From the NCBI GenBank assembly GCA_012032575.1, contig JAAUSP010000192.1, positions 1 through 12,164 of the forward strand: DNA of 12,164 nt, written 5' to 3'. Numbering within the stretch: position 1 is the stretch's first letter; each line of letters opens with the position of its first letter. The DNA comes from Anaerolineales bacterium (GTDB lineage Bacteria > Chloroflexota > Anaerolineae > 4572-78 > J111). Made by a program: the position numbers and the translations under genes. Of this stretch, positions 6,627-12,164 are shown piece by piece. The notes beneath the pieces are model-generated. The model ran no database searches, was not told the DNA's origin, and was given only the letters and a program-made list of their open reading frames with translations.

Positions 6627-8787
6627 CTACTGCGCGAAGAAATACTGTTCCGGGCGGGTATCGCCGGGGGTGCGCAGCGGCCAGTCGTTACCGGCTATGG
6701 CCGGCACGTTTTTCAGATTTTGGTTAACCACAACAACGCCCTGAACGGCCGGAGTCAGGCCCACTGTGCCAATCTCCCAGACATTGTCGGCCCAAAGTCT
6801 GAACAACTCTTGAGCTAACTCGATCTGGCGGCCGCGTGGCGACACCTTAGCTTCATCAATGATCTCTACTATTCGGGCGATGTCGGCCGGCGGCTCGATG
6901 CCTTCGGCGCCATCACTGGTGTACCACTTTGCCATACAGTGGCGCAAAGCACAAGGCCGGGTCGCTGCGCGGGTCAAACTTGGGCTGACCGCTGAAGGGG
7001 AAACCGGTAGTGTCTTCGTTCCAGATTTCGGCCATCAGTTCGTTGGCCGGGCGCATGGCAAAGTGGAGGGTCCGTTCTCTCAGTTCGATGTGGGCCTTGA
7101 TCCCCACCTCGGCCCAGTCTTCGACAATCAGTTGGCCGATAGACGGCCAGTCCACAAACTGCTCCGGGACAACGCCAAGTTCAATGTCCAGCGGGGAGCC
7201 ATCGGGCAGGGTGCGGAAACCGTTGGCGTCTTTGTTGGGCAGAACTTCGTCGAGCATCTGGTTAGCCATGTCCGGGTTGTGTTCGGTGTACTTAAAGGCA
7301 TATTCATCACCCGGATAGTAGGGATGGAAGGGGGCCGGCACGCCCTGGCGAGCTTCGCCAACACCCAGGAAGGCCAATTGCTTGATGGCTTCGCGATCAA
7401 TTGCATAAGACAGGGCAATGCGGAAATCTTTATTACGGAACATCTCAACTTCAGGACCGGCCCAGGTCTGGTTGAACATCACTACCGCTTCAGAGCCGCC
7501 AAAGGCGGGCCAGGTGATGACCCGGTAGCCGTTGGCTTCGGCGTTTTGCACCAGAACTGGGTAGTTGTTCATATCTATGTGCCGCCCCTGCATATCAATC
7601 TTGCCTTCCACCGCGGCCAGATTCAGGGTTTTTCGGTCTAAATATTGGGTAAAGCGGACTTCATCAATGTAGGGCAGTTGGTTGCCCGCCGGGTCCACGC
7701 CGATGTAGTAAGGGTTGCGCTTGAGGGTAAAGATTGGGTCGGACACGGAGGTACCATCCGGGGCCCAGGCGGCCATACTGGGGCGCTTACCACTCAAATG
7801 GGGTAGGGCTTCACGCGAAAAAAGTTCTGTCCACGTATTCAAGCCCGCCTCGGCCACCTTGGCCTCCAGTTCGGCCTGATCGGCATAGGTGGGATGGAAC
7901 TGCTTCAGATAGTGAGCCGGCACAAAGACCAGGTTGCTGATCGCCGCGTCCGCCCCGTCTTTATTGGCCAGGTCCAGCAGAAAGGCGGTATTCGGGGTGG
8001 CAAAAGCCCATTTGACAGCGTAATCACTCAGTTTTTCGACGGTCGCCGTGGTGCCGTCGGGATTTTTCATCCAGGTTAGACCACTGGGCGTCAGCTCTTC
8101 GTTCAAGAGAATATCGTTATACCAGAACATAATGTCATCGGCGGTGAAGGGTGCGCCATCTGACCACTTGGCCCCCGGTCGCAGCCGGACGGTCCACTCG
8201 GAGAAGTCTGTGTTCGACTCCCAGCCGGAGGCGATATGAGGGATGACTTCAGCTCCGGTGGGTGAGTAACGCACCAGAGCATCGTAAACCACCCGGGTGT
8301 AGTTATTGTGGTCAGACGGGCCGGTGAAGCCCCGGTTCAGGACGCCGCCGTACTGGCCAATCTCCTCAACTACGGGGATGATAAGCGGGTTATCCGGCAG
8401 ACGTTCGTCAACGGAGGGCAGCTCACCGGCAGCGACCATTTCGGCCAGTATGGGCGCTTCATTGTACACGCCACCGGGGATGTTACCGATCAGGTAGGAA
8501 TTGGCTTCCTCAACCGTGGGTAGGTAGATGGTTGAGCCAGGCTCGACCACGTTGGGGTCTTCGATCAAGGTCAGGCTGTCGTCTTCGGTGGCCTTGAGAT
8601 TGTTGTAATAAACAATGGCGGTAAAGGCCAGCGGATCACCGTACTGCTTCTCGGCAATTTTGCCCAGCGTGTCGTCGGCCTGGACGGTGTAATTTCGCCC
8701 GGTTTGCAGCGGCGGCGCGGCGGCCACGGTGGCGGGAATGAGCAGCGCCAGCAGCAGCAGGCATAATAAATAAGATAGTCTCTTCAT
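6627..8787 (-). CDS. Secreted ABC substrate-binding protein (SBP_bac_5 / family 5) with N-terminal LysM domain; one frameshift
   Basis: This is the solute receptor of the importer. Residues 1-24 form a Sec signal peptide (MKRLSYLLCLLLLALLIPAT, then VAAA) with no lipobox cysteine. Residues about 32-90 match a LysM domain: YTVQADDTLGKIAEKQYGD ... YYNN ... VEPGSTIYLPT. The family 5 binding fold follows, recognisable from EWTVRLRPGAKWSDGAPFTADDI (198-220), the FRIALSYAIDREAIKQ region, and EIGTVGLTPAVQGVVVV near the end. The open frame stops at 6913. One extra G at about 6932-6933 accounts for this, because the other frame continues WYTSDGAEGIEPP... to TPGDTRPEQYFFAQ and a TAG at 6627-6629, restoring about 719 aa. 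AAGGG lies 8 nt before the ATG. LysM binds N-acetylglucosamine-containing glycans, so the domain may tether the receptor to the wall in place of a lipid anchor or present glycan fragments. The ligand is not deducible from sequence alone. Confidence 0.92.
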
Positions 8788-8907
8788 TTTGGATACCCTT
8801 TCTCCTTTACTTGGATTCTTCGTTGAATGAGGGTGACAGGTCAGGCGGTGACCTATGAGTATAGGGATGGATTAGGTGGTTTAGTTTTCTCTGATATTTC
8901 TCCTTTC
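8788..8907 (-). promoter_or_regulatory. Leader of the binding-protein operon: weak -10 candidate and small dyad
   Basis: This 120-bp gap holds TATACT (minus strand, 8858-8863), a plausible -10 box without a clear -35, and just downstream a perfect 6-bp dyad, AGGTCA-5 nt-TGACCT (8838-8854), of operator size. AAAGGAGAAA occurs twice, at 8897-8906 beside the nuclease stop and at 8799-8808 before the binding-protein start. Whether a promoter fires here is unproven. The operon could instead be read through from lacI/nagB. Confidence 0.35.
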
Positions 8908-9966
8908 TTACATTGAACTGGGCTGTAGCATAACTAATGTATCAACTAAGTTAGTGCCCTTCGGTAATATGTAATTTTTTTGAAGACTTGAAACACTGAT
9001 ATAACCTATGGGATTTGAATTTGACTCCCACTTATCGCCATTTTTGCCATAAACAAATAAATTTTCTCCATCAGTTGTCAAAATGTACTTGACATTCTTT
9101 AGCTTCAAATCTTCAACATAGGCTATTGGTTGTCTCAATACCTCGCTTAATGCTCGCCCTAATTCCTTTGCCTCAAGCACCATTACACAATTCTCGCTCA
9201 TTGTTGGTGTGTTTTTGAAAAATGCCATATCTACTCTGTTCCATTCAACGGCTATTTGTTGATGTGACCATCCTAGCCCTAAAAAAAGGGGCAATATACT
9301 ATGAGAGATAATCTCACTTTCAGACGGTTTACGTCCAGAATGTCCTGAACGATACCAAGAACAGAGCCTACTAGCCTGTTGCAAAGCCTTTAATATATCT
9401 TCAATATTTTTATTACTGATGCCAGCGCGAAACAATTCAACCCCCAGGTCTGTTTCTTTGTATTCCGATGTATCTATTTTGGGCATATCTTTAGGTGACC
9501 TGGCAAAGTGTGAATTGTCTATGTTCTGAACCTCTTTTACAACCTCTTCTCTAAGAACCTGGGTAAACGATGGTATCTTACTTGCCCCACTAAAAACATT
9601 TCCTAAAACCCCTAAATCGCATGAACTCGAAGCCCAGATTACTCTTCGGCAATGAGCCAAATCCCATCCATAGACATGCTTAAAAGTTTCATCATAGAAA
9701 TATTTCCCATCTTGTGGAATTTGACCAACGCCAATAACAGTTTTTCCAAACCGCATTATAACGCGATCACCAGATGAAGGATTATAAGCGAAGCTATGTA
9801 CTTGGCTATATGCTGAATTTGGAGTTCCACCAGCATAGCTATATTTAGTAGCATCACCAGTAACCCTACCTGTATGACTTGGCCCTAAGATCATAATATC
9901 GTGAGCAAAGAATAACTCTCGATAATCTCGCCCAAGTTCTCCTGTTGCAATCTGCCAGACTTTCAC
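8908..9966 (-). CDS. Predicted EVE/PUA-like domain + PD-(D/E)XK nuclease (HsdR-N type), candidate modification-dependent restriction enzyme
   Basis: The start chosen is GTG at 9966 (352 aa), 28 nt after the nagB stop, because AGAGGT (9974-9979) lies 7 nt upstream; an upstream ATG at 10038 would run inside nagB. Residues 1-115 resemble a PUA/EVE-like fold: MKVWQIATGELGRDY, DIMILGPS, and GDRVIMRFGKTVIGVGQI (66-83). Such domains often read modified bases. Residues about 216-310 match the nuclease-like N-terminal domain of type I restriction R subunits: Glu218, ILPLFLGLGW, Asp246 in NRVDMAFF, Glu265-x-Lys267 in VLEAKELG, Gln279 and Tyr283, then ILTTDGENLFVYG. These are the PD-(D/E)XK residues. 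No helicase or NTPase motif is present. A sample line is about 42% GC against about 63% in nagB, so recent acquisition is likely. No methyltransferase lies nearby, so it may act alone. The function is inferred. Confidence 0.7.
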   Translation of the reverse strand: MKVWQIATGELGRDYRELFFAHDIMILGPSHTGRVTGDATKYSYAGGTPNSAYSQVHSFAYNPSSGDRVIMRFGKTVIGVGQIPQDGKYFYDETFKHVYGWDLAHCRRVIWASSSCDLGVLGNVFSGASKIPSFTQVLREEVVKEVQNIDNSHFARSPKDMPKIDTSEYKETDLGVELFRAGISNKNIEDILKALQQASRLCSWYRSGHSGRKPSESEIISHSILPLFLGLGWSHQQIAVEWNRVDMAFFKNTPTMSENCVMVLEAKELGRALSEVLRQPIAYVEDLKLKNVKYILTTDGENLFVYGKNGDKWESNSNPIGYISVSSLQKNYILPKGTNLVDTLVMLQPSSM

Positions 9967-9973
9967 CGCATAA

Positions 9974-9981
9974 ACCTCTTT
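9974..9981 (-). promoter_or_regulatory. Shine-Dalgarno deciding the GTG start of the nuclease gene
   Basis: AAAGAGGT on the minus strand lies 7 nt before GTG at 9966-9964. No comparable site precedes the in-frame ATG codons at 10038 or 10020, which fall within or at the end of nagB. This supports a 352-residue protein starting MKVWQIATG. Confidence 0.6.
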
Positions 9982-9994
9982 AATCAACACATAA

Positions 9995-10777
9995 TTACAT
10001 CTTCCCCGCCGACTCCACATCCAAATACAACCGAGCATTCTGCACCTGGCGCAGAATCGAACCGGGGTGGTCTTCGCTGATGGGTTCGTTCAGGCAGGCG
10101 CGGACGGCTTCGGCTTTGCGGGCTTCCGGCACGATGCACAGAATCTGTTTCGGGGCCAACAGGGCCGGAATAGTCAGGGTGATGGCGTGGGTCGGCACTT
10201 CGGCCAGGGAGCCGAAATGGCCCTCGCCCACCTGCTGGCGGCGGCTGGCTTCGGCCAATTCGATAACCTTGACCCAGACCGGATCGTTGAACAGGGCGTA
10301 GGGCGGGTCGTTGAAGGCGATGTGGCCGTTCTCGCCCCAGCCCATCGCCACCATGTCGGCGGGATGGGTGCGTAATAAACTTTCATATTCACGGCAGATG
10401 GCCTCTTCGTTGCCCTGCTGGCCGGAAACCGGGTAAAAGGCTTTGACCGTGACAAAATCGAGAAAATGGCGCTGCAAAAACAGGGGAAAACTGGCCGGGT
10501 GGCTGGGGTCGAGGCCCAGGTATTCGTCCATGTGAAAGACGCTGACTTTGGACCAGTCAATCCCCGGCAGTTGGCGCAAGGCGTCCAGAAAGGTCAACTG
10601 CGAATTGCCGGTGGCCAGAATCACGTTGGCTTCGCCTCTGGTCGCAATGGCCTCATTGATTATGTCGCCGGCATCAAAAGCAGCGGCCTGGCCCATCTCC
10701 TGATTGCTGCGATAGATGGCAACGGGAAGCTGCTCGTATTGCATTGATTTTAGCGGTTCGGTTGGATTCACAGTCAT
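9995..10777 (-). CDS. nagB: Glucosamine-6-phosphate deaminase/isomerase family protein (NagB-like)
   Basis: Family members convert glucosamine 6-phosphate to fructose 6-phosphate plus ammonia, feeding amino sugars into glycolysis. The 260-aa protein is the usual length. Sugar-phosphate-binding ILATGNSQLTF (53-63) and the catalytic FHMDEYLGL (81-89, Asp84 as likely general base) are present. GWGENGHIAFNDP (146-158) replaces the classical G-x-G-x-D-G-H-I-A-F-N-E-P: the Asp before Gly-His is Asn150 and the Glu is Asp157, while His152 is kept. I recall similar GENGHIAFNDP sequences annotated as NagB homologues, so the family is secure but the exact substrate is less so. AGGTGA abuts the first ATG; a GTG two codons in has better spacing. 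It lies downstream of lacI, separated by a palindrome, and likely shares that control. Confidence 0.88.
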   Translation of the reverse strand: MTVNPTEPLKSMQYEQLPVAIYRSNQEMGQAAAFDAGDIINEAIATRGEANVILATGNSQLTFLDALRQLPGIDWSKVSVFHMDEYLGLDPSHPASFPLFLQRHFLDFVTVKAFYPVSGQQGNEEAICREYESLLRTHPADMVAMGWGENGHIAFNDPPYALFNDPVWVKVIELAEASRRQQVGEGHFGSLAEVPTHAITLTIPALLAPKQILCIVPEARKAEAVRACLNEPISEDHPGSILRQVQNARLYLDVESAGKM

Positions 10778-10802
10778 TCACCTGAGTAGAATTAAGATAT
10801 GA

Positions 10803-10857
10803 CGTGTTGTGTGTTGCGTGTTCCGTAAGGCAAACGGAACACGCAACACGCAACACG
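10803..10857. repeat. Heptad-built palindrome, (GTTGCGT)n type, copy B2
   Basis: The 24-nt arms (10803-10826 and 10834-10857) match at 23 of 24 positions around a 7-nt loop. They are made of CGTGTTG heptads ending in TTCCGT. The segment GCAAACGGAACACGCAA is shared with copy B1 at 1805-1873. It fills the lacI-nagB gap and starts about 22 nt after the lacI stop. A stable RNA stem is expected, but no T tract follows. Confidence 0.85.
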
Positions 10858-10879
10858 CAGATTTATTTTGACAACTATT

Positions 10880-11926
10880 TTAAACCGCCTCGCTCGACTC
10901 GCGCACGATCAGGGAACAGGGCAAAACTACCTGTTCCTGGGGCCGGTGTGGTTCGGCCAGGCGGGCCAGGAGCAGTTCGATGGCGTGCTGGCCGGCCTCG
11001 ATAATTGGGACGCCCACAGTGGTCAGGGCCGGGTTCAAAAAGGTACAAAAGGGTTGGTTGTCGGTGCCGATGACAGCCACATCCTGCGGAACACGCAACC
11101 CGGCCCGCAGGATGGTCCGCTGGGCTACCGCGGCGACAATGTCATTGGAAGCAAGAATCGCCGTCGGCGGGGGCGTTAATGCCAGCAGTTGCCGGGTGGC
11201 CTGAACCCACGTTTCCGGGGCTGCTTCATAATCGGCCAGTTGGACGTAAGCCTCATCGTATTCCAGGCCGTGCTGCTGGAGCGCCCGGCGATAGCCTTCC
11301 AGCCGCTCACTGGAACTGCGCCGGCTGGCCGGACCGCGCAGCAGCGCAATGCGGCGATGTCCCAACTCAACCAGGTAAGCCACTGCCGCCATAATCCCGC
11401 CGCTATTATCCCACTGAATCTGGTCAAAGTTCAGGGGAAGGGGAAGGGTGCGATTAATCGTGACAATTGGCGGTGCGGAGAGCGGCAGCCGGGCAAGATA
11501 CTCGTCGGCAATATAGATTGAAGTGGAAAGAAAGATGATGCCGTCAACCTGTTTTTCCAACAGCAAATTAACGGCCTGTTGTTCGTCGGCCAGATTTTGG
11601 GCACTACAGAGGAGCACATTATAGCCCGCATTACGGGCAATCGGTTCAATAGAATGAAGCGCTTGAAGAAATAAAGGGGTTTCGATCTCGGCGATGATCA
11701 GGCCGATGGTGGCCGTTTGACTGGTGACAAGACTACGCGCCACCCGGCTGGGGTGATAGTTAAGCGAGAGAATCGCTTCCTGAATCCGCAGCAGAGTTGG
11801 TTCAGCCATCGCCTCAGTGCGTTGGTTGAGCACATTTGACACCGTAGTGACTGACACCCCTGCTGCTTGAGCCACATCCTTGATGGTGACTCGTTTGGCT
11901 GGTCGCTGCCGAGATAGGGACCCCAT
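10880..11926 (-). CDS. LacI-family transcriptional regulator
   Basis: This is a sugar-responsive repressor of 348 aa, full length for the family. The N-terminal helix-turn-helix is VTIKDVAQAAGVSVTTVSNV (13-32), followed by the hinge NYHPSRVARSL (56-66), which inserts in the minor groove at a central CG of the operator. The periplasmic-binding-protein-like effector domain follows, with TIGLIIAEIETPLFLQAL, LLEKQVDGIIFLS, ELGHRRIALLRGP, AILASNDIVAAVAQ and DVAVIGTDNQPF. The start is ATG 11926, with only weak upstream GGGG as a ribosome site. A well-formed promoter and two operator-like sites lie upstream, so it probably represses itself and, by readthrough, nagB and the transporter. The effector is unknown; nagB and the LysM binding protein point to an amino sugar or its phosphate. 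Confidence 0.95.
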   Translation of the reverse strand: MGSLSRQRPAKRVTIKDVAQAAGVSVTTVSNVLNQRTEAMAEPTLLRIQEAILSLNYHPSRVARSLVTSQTATIGLIIAEIETPLFLQALHSIEPIARNAGYNVLLCSAQNLADEQQAVNLLLEKQVDGIIFLSTSIYIADEYLARLPLSAPPIVTINRTLPLPLNFDQIQWDNSGGIMAAVAYLVELGHRRIALLRGPASRRSSSERLEGYRRALQQHGLEYDEAYVQLADYEAAPETWVQATRQLLALTPPPTAILASNDIVAAVAQRTILRAGLRVPQDVAVIGTDNQPFCTFLNPALTTVGVPIIEAGQHAIELLLARLAEPHRPQEQVVLPCSLIVRESSEAV

Positions 11927-11947
11927 TGTCGCCCCATTTCTTATACT

Positions 11948-11973
11948 GAAACGTTACACTAAAACGTTACACC
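11948..11973 (-). promoter_or_regulatory. Tandem LacI-type operators in front of the regulator gene
   Basis: Two sites with central AACGTT (11950-11955 and 11963-11968) lie 13 bp apart as direct repeats of AAACGTTACAC (plus strand). Each is a partial dyad of the form TGWAACGTTWCA with CG at its centre, the shape bound by LacI/GalR-family proteins. They fall directly downstream of the -10 box, overlapping the expected transcription start, which suits autorepression. Confidence 0.7.
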
Positions 11974-11974
11974 T

Positions 11975-12003
11975 AGAATAACATGGTTTTAGGTGGCTGT
12001 CAA
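11975..12003 (-). promoter_or_regulatory. Sigma70-type promoter of the LacI-family gene
   Basis: On the minus strand a perfect TTGACA (12003-11998) is followed by a 17-bp spacer and TATTCT (11980-11975), 4 of 6 matches to the -10 consensus. Transcription would start near 11968, inside the operator pair and about 40 nt before the ATG at 11926. Confidence 0.7.
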
Positions 12004-12075
12004 TTTTTGAACTTGGCGTAGTTACTCACCCAGCTTGACCCGTCTTAAGGCTAAGGCTAAGGTAACTACCAGCCC
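12004..12075. other. Upstream spacer without recognisable gene
   Basis: Between the regulator's promoter and the terminal repeat I see no coding frame or RNA gene. A short direct repeat, AAGGCTAAGGCTAAGGTAA (about 12045-12063), is the only local structure. Confidence 0.5.
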
Positions 12076-12164
12076 CATGTCATTTCGACCGAAGGGAGAA
12101 ATCTCCGCGGCCGCTGCCTAAAATGTTACGGCGGGCGAGAAGATTTCTCGCTGGCGCTCGAAAT
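12076..12164. repeat. CATGTCATTTCGA palindrome, copy A3, cut by window end
   Basis: The left arm CATGTCATTTCGACCGAAGG and GGAGAAATCTC answer to AAGATTTCTCGC and CTCGAAAT at the window edge; the expected final GACATG lies outside. The loop contains CTAAAATGTTACGGC, which resembles the operator half CTAAAACGTTACACC found 150 bp away. The outline equals copies A1 and A2. Confidence 0.85.

Noticed and set aside
6859..7641. Plus-strand open frame of 260 codons
   Set aside because: It is antisense to the binding-protein gene, which has a signal peptide, LysM and family 5 motifs.
11081..11100. GGAACACGCAACCCGG inside the LacI gene, similar to family B repeats
   Set aside because: It is short, within a conserved coding region (LRVPQDVAV), and has no inverted partner; chance similarity.
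11698..11937. Alternative ATG at 11937 as start of the regulator
   Set aside because: That ATG is in another frame. Only the frame from 11926 encodes the helix-turn-helix and effector domain.
488..12164. Possible CRISPR array from the many repeats
   Set aside because: The repeats are scattered single palindromes of different families. There is no regular repeat-spacer series and no cas gene.

Overview
The window looks like a chromosomal segment from an uncultured Chloroflexota bacterium (Anaerolineae or a related class). That placement rests on gene style (a Chloroflexota-type peptide/sugar ABC operon, UroD-like and corrinoid methyltransferase genes) and on dense palindromic repeats of kinds I associate with that phylum. 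It is inference, not a database match. All supportable genes lie on the minus strand, so the biological order runs right to left. Base composition is about 60% GC in the lines I counted, apart from one AT-rich gene.

Layout, in transcription order. A LacI-family repressor gene (11926-10880) has its own sigma70-type promoter, with two operator-like sites just downstream of the -10 box. It is followed by a NagB-like amino-sugar-phosphate deaminase/isomerase (10777-9995). An AT-rich, probably acquired gene comes next (9966-8908); it joins a PUA/EVE-like N-terminal domain to a PD-(D/E)XK nuclease of HsdR-N type, a candidate modification-dependent restriction enzyme. Then comes a complete Opp/Dpp-type ABC importer: a secreted substrate-binding protein with an N-terminal LysM domain (8787-6627), permeases OppB (6435-5448) and OppC (5443-4265), and ATPases OppD (4063-3026) and OppF (2936-1887). 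Last are a UroD-family methyltransferase (1666-603) and the start of a corrinoid protein (338 to the window edge), a pair typical of cobalamin-dependent methyl transfer.

How the parts may work together. LacI control, NagB, and a binding protein carrying a GlcNAc-recognising LysM domain suggest that this 'peptide' transporter may import amino-sugar oligomers or muropeptides rather than plain peptides. The UroD/corrinoid pair is probably a separate demethylation unit that continues beyond the left edge.

Two features stand out. Nearly every intergenic gap holds a palindromic repeat, and at least six sequence families are present, one nested inside another. Four genes also carry single-base frameshifts, five in all. 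Each becomes full length once one base is added or removed, and four of the five sites lie at a GGCA context, so systematic sequencing or assembly error is the leading explanation.
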